Source: Desulfohalovibrio reitneri (GTDB lineage Bacteria; Desulfobacterota; Desulfovibrionia; Desulfovibrionales; Desulfovibrionaceae). From it: DNA of 64,000 bases. The DNA lies in contig NZ_JOMJ01000003.1 of assembly GCF_000711295.1 (NCBI RefSeq), positions 571,001 through 635,000 of the forward strand, written 5' to 3'. Under the pieces are notes generated by a model, which was given only the letters and a program-made list of their open reading frames with translations, was not told the origin of the DNA and made no database searches. Of the stretch, positions 7,727-16,073 are shown one piece after another (position 1 is the stretch's first letter; each line of letters starts with the position of its first letter). Both the position numbers and the translations under genes were made by a program.

Positions 7727-8490
7727 TCATCCATTCGTGGAACGTCAACGGCTTCCGGGCCTGCGTGCGCAAGGGGTTCTGGGACTGGTTCGCCTACCGG
7801 GCGGGGGACGTGGTCTGCTTGCAGGAGATCAAGGCCACGCCGGACCAGCTCGACGGCGACCACCAGCCGCCGGAAGGCTGGGAGGTGGTCTGGAATCCCG
7901 CCAGGGTGAAGAAGGGCTACTCAGGCACCGCCTGTTTCCTGCACCCGGGCGCGGCCGAGGCGCACATCGGCTCGCCCGCCCCCCAGTTCCAGGGCGAGGG
8001 GAGGCTCATCCGGCTGGAGTTCCCGGCCTTCCACCTGCTGGCCTGCTACTTTCCCAACGGCGGCATGAGCGACGAGCGACTGCGATTCAAGCTGGACTAC
8101 TACGAGGCCTTCCTCGCCCTGGCCACGGAGTTGCGCCGTGACAAGCCGGTGGTCATTTGTGGGGACATCAACACCGCCCACCAGGACATCGACCTCAAGA
8201 ACCCGGACCGCAACCGCGACAAGTCCGGCTTCATGGACATCGAACGGGCCTGGCTGGACCGGCTGGCGGAGGCGGGCTGGCATGACGCTTTCCGCCTGTT
8301 CCACCCGGACGAGGGCGGCTGGTACACGTGGTGGGACTACCGTTTCAAGGCGCGCGAACGCAACGCGGGCTGGCGCATCGACGCCTTTTACGTGCCCGGG
8401 GAGCTGCGGGACAAGGTTCTCGACTGCTGGATCGAGAACGACGTCCACGGCTCGGACCACTGCCCCATCGGCCTGAAGCTGGACCTCTAG
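7723..8490 (+). CDS. xthA: Exodeoxyribonuclease III / AP endonuclease
   Basis: A 255-residue Mg-dependent endonuclease/exonuclease of the ExoIII family that incises abasic sites and degrades 3' ends in base-excision repair. Motifs are complete: SWNVNGFRA at the N-terminus, LQEIKA with the metal-binding Glu, GDINTAHQDIDL, WRIDAFYV, and the terminal GSDHCPIGL with the catalytic Asp-His. It starts with GTG, overlapping the TGA of the metallophosphoesterase as GTGA. It converges on the Rsm22-like gene with about 30 bases between and no clear terminator hairpin. Confidence 0.95.
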   Translation: MIIHSWNVNGFRACVRKGFWDWFAYRAGDVVCLQEIKATPDQLDGDHQPPEGWEVVWNPARVKKGYSGTACFLHPGAAEAHIGSPAPQFQGEGRLIRLEFPAFHLLACYFPNGGMSDERLRFKLDYYEAFLALATELRRDKPVVICGDINTAHQDIDLKNPDRNRDKSGFMDIERAWLDRLAEAGWHDAFRLFHPDEGGWYTWWDYRFKARERNAGWRIDAFYVPGELRDKVLDCWIENDVHGSDHCPIGLKLDL

Positions 8491-8520
8491 CCGGCCATAG
8501 GCATATGGGGGGCCACCGTC

Positions 8521-9633
8521 CTAGTCCGAGACCGGGTCGGCCAGCAGGGCCCCGGACTTGGGATCCTTGTGCCCGCCGGACGGCCAGTGGACCCGGATGA
8601 GGCTGCCCGAGGGGGCGTCTGTCCGGCCCAGGCGTACAAGCGTCAGTCCCCGTTCGGTGCAGGCGTACCTCGCCTGCCCGGACGTGGTGGAAATGGACTG
8701 GGAGACCACCCGCGCCAGATCCGTGCGCTCGGGAACCTCTTCGCCGAGGAAGAGGTAGCTCAGGGCGGCCTCCTCCTTGCCCAGGCCGGCGGCCTTGCCC
8801 AGCGAGGCCAGAAAAGGCGGCGGGTTCTGGGTGAAGGTGAAGTGGCACCAGGGTTTGCCGTGCTCGCCGGGCATGGGGCATTCCACCGTGTGGGGGCAGG
8901 GCGATGAGGGGTACAGCCCGGATTCGATGAGCGCCGTCCGCAGGGAGGTCAACCCCTGCACCGCCTGCCGCGTGCCCGGCTCGACGAGCAGCAGCCTTCC
9001 CCCTTTGGCCAGGGGGCGCCGCAACGACTGCACCGCCTGCTCCACGGGAGAAGCCGCCTTGCCGCCCTTTTGGCGCGTGAGTTCGTTGAGGGTGTTGGCG
9101 GCCATGACCAGGTTCGCCTTGACACGTGGCGGCCGGGCGAAGGGGGCCTGCACCGTCTCGATTTTCCAGGGCGTGTCCCCGGCCAGGGCTCGGAACAGGT
9201 CGGCTCCGGTCTTAAGGCTCTTGCCAGCCCGGTCCAGGCACAGCCAGCGCAGCCTTTTGCCGCGCAGGTCCGGCCGGGCCAGCCACATGGCCTGGACAGC
9301 GGTCAGCGGTCCCGCACCCAGGTCCAGAATGGTGGAACCCTCCTCCAGGTTCAGGTCCAGTCCGCCGAAGAGCCGTCCCAGCCGGATGAGGTTCCAGGGC
9401 AGGAAATAGTGGACGTAGGCGGCCAGTTCCGCCGGGCGGCCCATGTAGTCCGTGGCGAAGCTCTTACCTCGCTGGCTGGTCAGGGCGCGGGAGAGGTCCC
9501 GCACATGCCGGGGCAGGCCGCCCCGGTGGCGCGGCGGCAGGGGAGCGCCGCGCTGGATGACTTTGTCGTAGGCGCAGAGGGTCCGCCAGGATTCCTCGGG
9601 TAGCGGGGGGAACGGGGGCTTACCAATGGGCAA
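8521..9633 (-). CDS. Rsm22-like small ribosomal subunit methyltransferase family protein
   Basis: A 370-residue protein resembling the Rsm22 (mitochondrial small-subunit) methyltransferase-like family. A SAM-binding motif is visible near residue 104 (ILDLGAGPLTAVQA) and a later Cys-rich segment near residue 250 (CPHTVECPMPG, then WCHF) matches the family's metal-binding cysteines. The expected start is TTG at 9633, inside the 3' end of the RACo gene, with GGAGG nine bases upstream. Relatives act in ribosome assembly, and some carry Fe-S clusters. Whether this one methylates rRNA cannot be told from the sequence. Confidence 0.75.
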   Translation of the reverse strand: MPIGKPPFPPLPEESWRTLCAYDKVIQRGAPLPPRHRGGLPRHVRDLSRALTSQRGKSFATDYMGRPAELAAYVHYFLPWNLIRLGRLFGGLDLNLEEGSTILDLGAGPLTAVQAMWLARPDLRGKRLRWLCLDRAGKSLKTGADLFRALAGDTPWKIETVQAPFARPPRVKANLVMAANTLNELTRQKGGKAASPVEQAVQSLRRPLAKGGRLLLVEPGTRQAVQGLTSLRTALIESGLYPSSPCPHTVECPMPGEHGKPWCHFTFTQNPPPFLASLGKAAGLGKEEAALSYLFLGEEVPERTDLARVVSQSISTTSGQARYACTERGLTLVRLGRTDAPSGSLIRVHWPSGGHKDPKSGALLADPVSD

Positions 9634-11152
9634 AGCGCATGGCCTCCATGAAACGTTTTTCGTAATCCGCGTGGGAAATGCCTTCCACCACGCGCAGTGT
9701 CGAGGCCAGTTTTCGGGCGCGGTCCAGGGCGGACGGGTCGCAGGCCAGCAACTCCGCCCCGCGCAGGGCGGCGTTGCCCACGGCTTGGAAGTCGCCCGAT
9801 GCGTCCCGTGGAATGAAGCCCAACTCGACCAGGTCGCCGGGCTGGACGTGTTCGCCCAGGGCTCCGGCCAAGTGTACGCCTCGCAGGCCGCGGGGATGCA
9901 GGTCCGCCGCCTTCAGCAGGTCGTCCAAGGCCAGGCGGCAGGCGGCGCGAACTTTCAGCAGTTCCTCCACGTCCGCCGCAGGAATCCGCAGACCGCCGAC
10001 CGGCGCGTGGTCCTCCGCCACCAGCCTGGCGGCCAGGGGCGAGGCGTTCGGAGTGAAGCGGCCGGTGGAGTCCACCGCGCCCTGCCGCCGCAGTTCGGCC
10101 AGCAAAGAGAGGTAGCCGGTGCCGGACAGTCCCGACGGCTCGCCGCCATCCAGCACCTCCGGCCGGATGCCCGCCGGGCCGCCGCGCACAGTGGCCGCGC
10201 CCCCCGGGTCCACCCGCACTCGTGTCACCGCTCCCGGCCCGGCCAGCATGCCCCTGGACAGCCCAACGCCTTCCAGGGCCGGGCCCAAAGGGACGCTGGC
10301 CGCCAGGACGGAGCCGTCCTCCAGCATGAGCAGGAACTCGCCGTTGGTGCCCATGTCCAGCAACAGGTAGGGCCGCTCGGGGCGTTGGGCCTCTTCCAGG
10401 TGCAGCAAACCAGCCAGGGCGTCGGAGCCGATGAACGGGCCGGGCAGAGGCGGGATGAGGACTGGAGGCAGGCCGTGGCCAACCTCCACAGTCTCGCCGC
10501 CGGAATAAACCAGGTGGTAGGGGGCCTCGGCCAGGGGAACGGGGTCCAGTCCCAGGGCCAGATAGGTCATGGCCGGGTTGGCAGCCAGCACCAGCAGTTT
10601 CGACTCTCCTCCGACAGCCTCGTGGAGAGCCGCCAGCCGCTCCATCACCCGCGAGGCCAGACGTTCTCCGTGTCCCGCCCGCGCCAGGGCCAGGCGGGAC
10701 ATGACCTCCCCGCCCGCGCCGAGTTGCGGGTTGGGCTCGCTTCCCTCGGCCAGCACGCGGCTCCCGGCCAGGGCGCTCCAGCAGAGGGAGGTGGTGCCCA
10801 GGTCCACGGCCAGGGCGTCGGCCGGTTCGGGCAGGGGGCGCAATTTCGGTGGCGCGGTGGTGAAATCGTTCAGCATCTCCACCTCGCCCGCTCCGGCGGG
10901 GTGGCGGCAGGCCAGGCGCACTCCCCGGTCCAATTCCGCTTGGGAGAGGATGTCCCGTTCGTCTCCGACGGGTTCAGGCGGGGCGGCGAGGAAGCGGGCC
11001 CGGCAGCGGCCGCATCGGCCCAACCCGCCGCAGATGCCGCCTCCGGGGCGCACCCCGGCCAGGAACAGGGCCTGCGTCAGGCTGGTTTCCGGGGATGGCT
11101 GCAGGTCCAGAAGGCGGCCGCCGGGCAGGTGGATGCGGAGTGTCTCGACCAT
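9620..11152 (-). CDS. RACo-like ferredoxin/ASKHA reductive activator of corrinoid proteins
   Basis: A 510-residue protein with an N-terminal plant-type [2Fe-2S] domain (C41, C47, C50, C82). A large C-terminal ASKHA ATPase-like domain follows, with AVDLGTTSL near residue 130 and DMGTNGEFLL near residue 290. This is the architecture of RACo/RamA-type proteins that reductively reactivate corrinoid iron-sulfur or methyltransferase proteins after the cobalt is oxidised. I chose the ATG at 11152, which begins the ferredoxin domain. No corrinoid protein or methyltransferase partner lies nearby, so its target must be encoded elsewhere. The Rsm22-like gene starts within its last codons. Confidence 0.85.
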   Translation of the reverse strand: MVETLRIHLPGGRLLDLQPSPETSLTQALFLAGVRPGGGICGGLGRCGRCRARFLAAPPEPVGDERDILSQAELDRGVRLACRHPAGAGEVEMLNDFTTAPPKLRPLPEPADALAVDLGTTSLCWSALAGSRVLAEGSEPNPQLGAGGEVMSRLALARAGHGERLASRVMERLAALHEAVGGESKLLVLAANPAMTYLALGLDPVPLAEAPYHLVYSGGETVEVGHGLPPVLIPPLPGPFIGSDALAGLLHLEEAQRPERPYLLLDMGTNGEFLLMLEDGSVLAASVPLGPALEGVGLSRGMLAGPGAVTRVRVDPGGAATVRGGPAGIRPEVLDGGEPSGLSGTGYLSLLAELRRQGAVDSTGRFTPNASPLAARLVAEDHAPVGGLRIPAADVEELLKVRAACRLALDDLLKAADLHPRGLRGVHLAGALGEHVQPGDLVELGFIPRDASGDFQAVGNAALRGAELLACDPSALDRARKLASTLRVVEGISHADYEKRFMEAMRFAHW

Positions 11153-11285
11153 GGATGCGGCATGATGCGGCCCGGACGGCTTTTTTGCAAGCCGGGGGTG
11201 TTCTCTGTGTTCGCGGGGGGTTGACGATCGCTGCCGGAACCTTAGAGGAAGGGGGAACAAAAACGTACTTCAACGGGAGTTCGAC

Positions 11286-11528
11286 ATGGAATTCGAAGAA
11301 AGGTTCTGCCCCCATTGCGGGGATAAGCTGTGCGAGTGGGAAGCTCCGCCGGAGACCTGGTGGGGAATCATCCTGGTGTGCAACAACAACGAGTGCTCCT
11401 ACTTCAAGGGCTCCCCGGACGAGATCGCCGGGAAACGGGACGACTCCAACCTGGGCACTCGCTACGCCGAGGATCCAAAGAACGATTACAAGGCGTTCAA
11501 CCTGCTTTCCTGGTGCCCTACCTGCTAG
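11286..11528 (+). CDS. Small zinc-ribbon protein of unknown function
   Basis: An 80-residue protein with three pairs of spaced cysteines: CPHC near the N-terminus, CNNNEC in the middle, and CPTC as the final residues. The pattern suggests a small zinc ribbon, possibly Ogr/Delta-like. The GGGAG at 11275-11279 supports the ATG. It is a single gene bounded by its own terminator at 11551. No function can be assigned; a zinc-binding regulatory or RNA/protein-binding role is possible. Confidence 0.8.
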   Translation: MEFEERFCPHCGDKLCEWEAPPETWWGIILVCNNNECSYFKGSPDEIAGKRDDSNLGTRYAEDPKNDYKAFNLLSWCPTC

Positions 11529-11550
11529 GAAGCGGCCAGGCATCGCTCCA

Positions 11551-11572
11551 GGCCCCGAAAGGGGCCTTTTTT
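11551..11572 (+). terminator. Rho-independent terminator after the zinc-ribbon gene
   Basis: GGCCCC-GAAA-GGGGCC stem-loop (11551-11566) followed by TTTTTT, with a stable GNRA-type tetraloop. Confidence 0.93.
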
Positions 11573-11649
11573 ATTGTATCCGTCCGGCGAAACGTGGCAT
11601 GCCCGAGAGGCGCCGTCATTTCGGCGGCCAACGACGTGAAGGGTGTGGA

Positions 11650-11898
11650 ATGTTCATTACGCGAAAGAGCGGGTTGAAGGCCCGCGAGAGAGCGGAGCGG
11701 GAAGGCGTCAACGAGGCCCCCGGCAAGTACGCCAAGGATTGGAAGCTTGAACTGCTCGCCCTGTTGGGATTTTGCGCCTCCGGAGTCATTTTCGTTATTG
11801 CGGGGTTGCGCAGCGGCGACATGCTGACCGTGTTCGGGAGCGTTGTCTGGATCGTGGCCTGCGTCTGCTGGATGGTGCCCTACCGCAAGTATTTCTAG
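11650..11898 (+). CDS. Small two-TM membrane protein of unknown function
   Basis: An 82-residue protein with a basic N-terminus (KSGLKARERAEREG) and two predicted transmembrane helices, around residues 34-53 and 58-76. The start is the ATG at 11650, in a longer open frame whose upstream part has no coding character. The ribosome site is weak. It has no recognisable domain. It lies downstream of a terminator and 165 bases upstream of the WG-repeat gene, so it is probably a separate unit. Confidence 0.65.
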   Translation: MFITRKSGLKARERAEREGVNEAPGKYAKDWKLELLALLGFCASGVIFVIAGLRSGDMLTVFGSVVWIVACVCWMVPYRKYF

Positions 11899-11999
11899 AT
11901 ATTTCAAAGTTTTGGACAGGCAGCGGGGCAGATTGCCGCGTCCCACGCTCCGCTCGTTCGCGACCCTTCCCCGCGCATCCCTCCCGGGACCGGCGGAAA

Positions 12000-12027
12000 T
12001 TGACAACCATTCCCCCCGCCCCATACT
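12000..12027 (+). promoter_or_regulatory. Sigma-70 type promoter of the WG-repeat gene
   Basis: A perfect TTGACA -35 box (12000-12005), 16-base spacer and CATACT -10 box (12022-12027), 36 bases upstream of the GTG start. Confidence 0.6.
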
Positions 12028-12063
12028 TGTGGGGAAAGGCACGTCCACCCCGCGGGAGCGCAA

Positions 12064-13410
12064 GTGAACACGATCTTTATGGGCAACCTCGTCATCCTGG
12101 TTGTTGTGGCGCTGGTTGCCCTGGCCGCCATTTTCTATCTGCTGAGCGTCTCCGACTTCATGGGGCGGGCGCTGACCGCGCTTTTGCAGCGGTTCCGGCA
12201 CCAGCACGGCGGGGGAGGCACCGTGGTGGACCGCTCCCGCAAACTGGTGCAGCACTTCCATCAGCAGGACCGCCAACGCCGGGATGCCGCCCGGGACGAC
12301 GAGGAGATTGTGGACGCCGAAATCGTCACCGCCTCGAACGCCACCGGGACCTCGGGATTGGGCGAGCTTCCGCCCGGAGCCGAACCCGGGCTGACCCCGG
12401 TGGAATTGGAAGGCGAGCGCTACGGATTCATTTCGCCTTCGGGGGAACTCCGCATCGAGCCGCGTTTCGATTACGCCGAGCCCTTTTACGAGGGGCTGGC
12501 CGTGGTGTCCATTGACGGCGAGTTCGGCTTCATCGACCACGGCGGGGAGTGGGGTGTACCGCCGCGCTTCGAGGACGCGGGCTCCTTTTCCTCCGGGCTC
12601 GCTCCGGTGATGCTGGGAGGCGGCTACGGGTATATCGACCGCTCGGGCGCTCTGGTCATCCAACCCGCTTTCGAGGACGCCAGGGGGTTCAGCCAGGGGT
12701 TGGCCGCGGTGCTCAAGGACGGGCTGTATGGCTACATCGACCGCCAGGGAAATATGGTCATCGAGCCGCGCTTCGACTACGCCGGGCGGTTCCGCGAGGG
12801 CGTGGCCCCGGTGTTGGCAGACGGCCGCTGCGCCTACGTCAGCCTGCTCGGCGACACCGACAGGCTGCCCCCCAACGAGTGCGGAAAGGATTTCTCCGAA
12901 GCCCTGGCCCCGGTGGCCTGGGGCGGCCGTTACGGCTATGTATCGCCCAACGGCAAGCTTATCATCCAGCCCTCCTTCGACTCTGCCGAGCCTTTCTCCG
13001 ACGGCGCGGCCCTGGTCTCCGTGGACGGAATGTACGGTTTCATCGACCTCTCGGGGGAATGGCTCATCGAACCGCGATTTCCCCAGGCGGGCCCGTTTTC
13101 CGAGGGGCTGGCCCCGGCCAGGGAAGGGGAACTGTTCGGGTTCGTCGACCGCCAGGGGGAGTGGGTCGTGGAACCGGCCTGGAGAGAGGCGCATTCCTTT
13201 TCCAACGGGCTGGCCCGAATTCGTCGCCAGGGGCTGTACGGCTTCATCGATTCCACCGGGCGGGAGGTCATACCGCCCTCGCTGGAAAACGCCGAGGATT
13301 TTCGCAGAGGCGTGGCCCTGGTACGCGACGCGGGCAGGCGCTGCTACATCGACACCGCCGGGGAGTGTCTTTACGCCTTGCCGGAGGACGGGGAACGGGT
13401 CCGGGCATGA
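12064..13410 (+). CDS. Membrane-anchored WG-repeat protein
   Basis: A 448-residue protein with one N-terminal transmembrane helix (about residues 7-28), a charged linker, and then about eight or nine WG (KWG) repeats of roughly 46 residues from about residue 115 to the end. Each repeat carries a core like YGFID..G..VI.PRF..A..F..GLA.V. WG repeats are beta-rich modules of unknown molecular function. The GTG start has GGGAG six bases upstream. The fifth repeat is degenerate (AYVSLLGDTDRLPPNEC). The topology would place the repeats outside the cytoplasm if the helix acts as a signal anchor. It converges on the M23 peptidase gene. Confidence 0.85.
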   Translation: MNTIFMGNLVILVVVALVALAAIFYLLSVSDFMGRALTALLQRFRHQHGGGGTVVDRSRKLVQHFHQQDRQRRDAARDDEEIVDAEIVTASNATGTSGLGELPPGAEPGLTPVELEGERYGFISPSGELRIEPRFDYAEPFYEGLAVVSIDGEFGFIDHGGEWGVPPRFEDAGSFSSGLAPVMLGGGYGYIDRSGALVIQPAFEDARGFSQGLAAVLKDGLYGYIDRQGNMVIEPRFDYAGRFREGVAPVLADGRCAYVSLLGDTDRLPPNECGKDFSEALAPVAWGGRYGYVSPNGKLIIQPSFDSAEPFSDGAALVSVDGMYGFIDLSGEWLIEPRFPQAGPFSEGLAPAREGELFGFVDRQGEWVVEPAWREAHSFSNGLARIRRQGLYGFIDSTGREVIPPSLENAEDFRRGVALVRDAGRRCYIDTAGECLYALPEDGERVRA

Positions 13411-13431
13411 AGCCCGGGCGGGGACTGGAGG

Positions 13432-14841
13432 TCAGATGGTCGGGATGGAGCCGGAGTCCTTGGCCGCCTGCAGACCGCTTTCCGCGTCCAGCACCGGCCG
13501 CAACTGATCAACCATGGCCTTGAATTCGTCCATGCGCTCCGCGTCCACCTCGGTGGCGGAAGGCGTGGTCACGTTGGCGGGGTTGATGTACTTGCCGTAC
13601 TTCTTCATGCGGAAGTCCAGGTGGGGGCCGGTGGAGAGGCCGGTGGAGCCGACGTAGCCGATGACCTCCCCCTGGCGCACTTTCGCTCCTTTGCGGATGC
13701 CCCGCGCGAATCCCTTGAGGTGCAGGTAGTAGGTCTTGTAGACGCTGCCGTGGCGTATTTTGACCATATTGCCCGCGGCGTTGTCGTAGCCCGCGTAGGA
13801 GACGGTGCCGTCGCCCACGGCTTTGACCGGCGTACCGCGCGGGGCGGCGTAGTCGATGGCCGGGTGGGCGCGGTAGACTTTCTTGATGGGGTGCAGCCTG
13901 CGCCAGGTGAAGCCGGAACTGATGCGGGAGAAGTGCAGCGGGGCCTTGAGGAAGGCCTTGCGCAGGGATTTTCCTTGGGTGTCGAAGAAGCTCTCCCGTC
14001 CGTCCTCCTCCTCGAAGCGGAATCCGTAGTGGGTGTGCCCCTGGCTGGTGAAGGCCGCGGCCACCACCCTCCCGTAGCCGGTGAACTCACCCTCCAGGTA
14101 GCGTTTCTCCACGATGACGGAAAACTGGTCGTCCGGGCGAATGTCGCGCACGAAGTCGATGTCCCAGGCGAACATGTCGGACAGCAGGAAGGCCAGGCCC
14201 GGCTGCTCGTCCATGGTGGAGACGGTCTGGAAGAGGCTCTGCTTGATGGTCCCGCGCAGAACCACCGTGTTGACATCGTAGGGGATGGGCTCGCGGCTGA
14301 CCTTGGTCTCCCCGTCCACTTTTTCGATGACCAGTCGTTCGTCCGCGTCGATATCGTACTGGAACTTGCGGAACGATTCGCCCGCGCATTCGATGCGGTA
14401 GTCGTGCCCGGCGCTGATGCGGCGCAGGGAAAAGACATCGTCGCATTTGTCGGCCAATTGGATGAGCTCGGCCTGGCCGAACCATTCACCGAGCAGTTTC
14501 GTGGCCGTGTCGCCGGACCTGACCACGTCTTCGGTGACTTGTACGGGAGGAGGCGCGGGGTGCCGGGGTTCCTGTCGCTTGGTGGACAAGTTGGTCTTTT
14601 CGGATGTCTGGTCCTGTGATTCGGTCCACGCATGCTGGTTCGCTGTTGCGTTGCGCAACGAGCCCGTGGCGTCCGCCTGGTTCGTGTCCGTCGTGGCGGA
14701 TGTGGATGGAAGGAACTGGCTTACAAGGAAGAAACCGCCGCAGAGGCAGGCGGTAATCAGGAAAATACGGAAGGCGGCACGAGTGACAGACCCCCGATTG
14801 CCCTTTCCGTAGTTCACGTATGCATTGCGTCGCAGGCGCAT
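13432..14841 (-). CDS. M23 family peptidoglycan DD-metalloendopeptidase
   Basis: A 469-residue periplasmic or membrane-anchored peptidase. A transmembrane signal anchor lies near residues 23-43 (AAFRIFLITACLCGGFFLVSQFL region), followed by a low-complexity linker, a LysM/OapA-like middle region, and the LytM/M23 domain at the C-terminus. The zinc site is H326, D330 and H407 (HPAIDYAAPRG; GPHLDF), with H374 in YYLHL as the additional catalytic His. It probably cleaves peptidoglycan cross-links and may help cell growth, separation or flagellar passage. I chose the ATG at 14841 because the membrane anchor follows. It is divergent from flagellin. Confidence 0.9.
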   Translation of the reverse strand: MRLRRNAYVNYGKGNRGSVTRAAFRIFLITACLCGGFFLVSQFLPSTSATTDTNQADATGSLRNATANQHAWTESQDQTSEKTNLSTKRQEPRHPAPPPVQVTEDVVRSGDTATKLLGEWFGQAELIQLADKCDDVFSLRRISAGHDYRIECAGESFRKFQYDIDADERLVIEKVDGETKVSREPIPYDVNTVVLRGTIKQSLFQTVSTMDEQPGLAFLLSDMFAWDIDFVRDIRPDDQFSVIVEKRYLEGEFTGYGRVVAAAFTSQGHTHYGFRFEEEDGRESFFDTQGKSLRKAFLKAPLHFSRISSGFTWRRLHPIKKVYRAHPAIDYAAPRGTPVKAVGDGTVSYAGYDNAAGNMVKIRHGSVYKTYYLHLKGFARGIRKGAKVRQGEVIGYVGSTGLSTGPHLDFRMKKYGKYINPANVTTPSATEVDAERMDEFKAMVDQLRPVLDAESGLQAAKDSGSIPTI

Positions 14842-14969
14842 GGTGTATTGATGCTTTTCCAGCGGTTTGGTCTTGCGTGTGGAAACAGTCTGCAAGAGCG
14901 CTACACCATGTGGCCGCCGCTGTCCATGCGGCGTTCCCGAAAAAAATACGCCTCGCCGGTTTTTCTCCC

Positions 14970-14996
14970 TAAAGGGTTTTCCGAAACGGCCGATGG
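14970..14996 (+). promoter_or_regulatory. Sigma-28 (FliA) promoter of flagellin
   Basis: TAAA (14970-14973), exactly 15 bases, then GCCGATGG (14989-14996). The sigma-28 consensus is TAAA-N15-GCCGATAA, so ten of twelve consensus bases match, with the right spacing. It lies 91 bases upstream of the flagellin ATG. Confidence 0.85.
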
Positions 14997-15086
14997 AAGG
15001 GGTACGAGGAAACCCGGTCCACAAGGACAGGTGGACCGCAATGGCGCGTAGGGAAACGCGCCGCAACCCGATTCAAGGAGGAACAC

Positions 15087-15974
15087 ATGTCACTGGTCAT
15101 CAACCACAACCTCATGGCCCAGAACGCGGCCCGCAACCTGCAGACCTCGTACAGCAACCTGGGCACCTCGGTGGAGCGCCTCTCCTCCGGCCTGCGCATC
15201 AACTCCGCATCCGACGACGCCGCCGGGCTGGCCATTCGCGAGCTCATGCGCGCGGACATCGCCTCGCTCAACCAGGGCGTGCGCAACGCCCAGGACGCTG
15301 TCTCCATGATCCAGACCGCGGACGGCGCGCTGCAGATCATCGACGAAAAGCTCATCCGCATGAAGGAACTGGCCACCCAGGCCTCCACCGGCACCTACAA
15401 CTCGGACCAGCGGCTGATCATCGACTCCGAGTACCAGGCCATGGCCTCGGAAATCACCCGTATCGCCAGCGCCACCGACTTCAACGGCATCCACCTGCTC
15501 AACGGCAACCTCTCCGGCGACTTCACCGGCGCCGGGCTGGTTTCTTCGGGCGAAATGAAGGTCCACTTCGGCGCGGGCAACGACTCGGCCGAGGACTACT
15601 ACTACGTGCGCATCGGCGACTCCACCGCTTCCGCCCTGGGCGTGGGCATCGGGGCTGGTCCGGACGCCGCGGGCGCCTCCATCTCCACCCAGGAGCTGGC
15701 CCAGGCCTCGCTGAACGCCCTCAACGACGCCATCATCTCCAAGGACAAGATCCGCGCCAACCTCGGTTCCCTGCAGAACCGCCTGGAGAACACCATCACC
15801 AACCTCCAGGTGCAGGCCGAGAACCTGCAGGCTTCCGAATCGCGCATCTCCGACGTGGACGTGGCCACCGAGATGACCGAGTTCGTTCGCCAGCAGATCC
15901 TGTCCCAGTCCGCCACCGCCATGCTGTCCCAGGCCAACAGCCTGCCGCGTATGGCCACCCAGCTGCTCGGCTAA
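15087..15974 (+). CDS. fliC: Flagellin
   Basis: The filament subunit, 295 residues, with the conserved N-terminal D0/D1 region (INHNLMAQNAARNL, LSSGLRINSASDDAAGLAI) and C-terminal D1/D0 region (ESRISDVDVATEMTEFVRQQI ending in MATQLLG). The central variable region is short (about residues 150-200), so the outer D2/D3 domains are essentially absent. AAGGAGG at 15074-15080 is a strong ribosome site. A sigma-28 promoter lies upstream and a strong terminator downstream, so the gene is monocistronic and expressed late in flagellar assembly. No other flagellar gene lies nearby. Confidence 0.97.
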   Translation: MSLVINHNLMAQNAARNLQTSYSNLGTSVERLSSGLRINSASDDAAGLAIRELMRADIASLNQGVRNAQDAVSMIQTADGALQIIDEKLIRMKELATQASTGTYNSDQRLIIDSEYQAMASEITRIASATDFNGIHLLNGNLSGDFTGAGLVSSGEMKVHFGAGNDSAEDYYYVRIGDSTASALGVGIGAGPDAAGASISTQELAQASLNALNDAIISKDKIRANLGSLQNRLENTITNLQVQAENLQASESRISDVDVATEMTEFVRQQILSQSATAMLSQANSLPRMATQLLG

Positions 15975-16005
15975 CTCCGGCAGCCGCACACAGGCCGCAC
16001 ATGGC

Positions 16006-16035
16006 AAGGCCCCCCGGAGACGGGGGGCCTTTTTT
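16006..16035 (+). terminator. Rho-independent terminator of flagellin
   Basis: Perfect 11-base stem (AAGGCCCCCCG, 16006-16016; CGGGGGGCCTT, 16021-16031) with loop GAGA and a T-run to 16035. Confidence 0.95.
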
Positions 16036-16073
16036 GTGGATTCTCGCCATCCGTGAGGAAGTCGCGGATTGGT

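Noticed and set aside
9626-11224. 532-residue open frame opposite the RACo gene
   Set aside because: Gln/Gly/Ala-rich shadow of the RACo-like gene; no domain.
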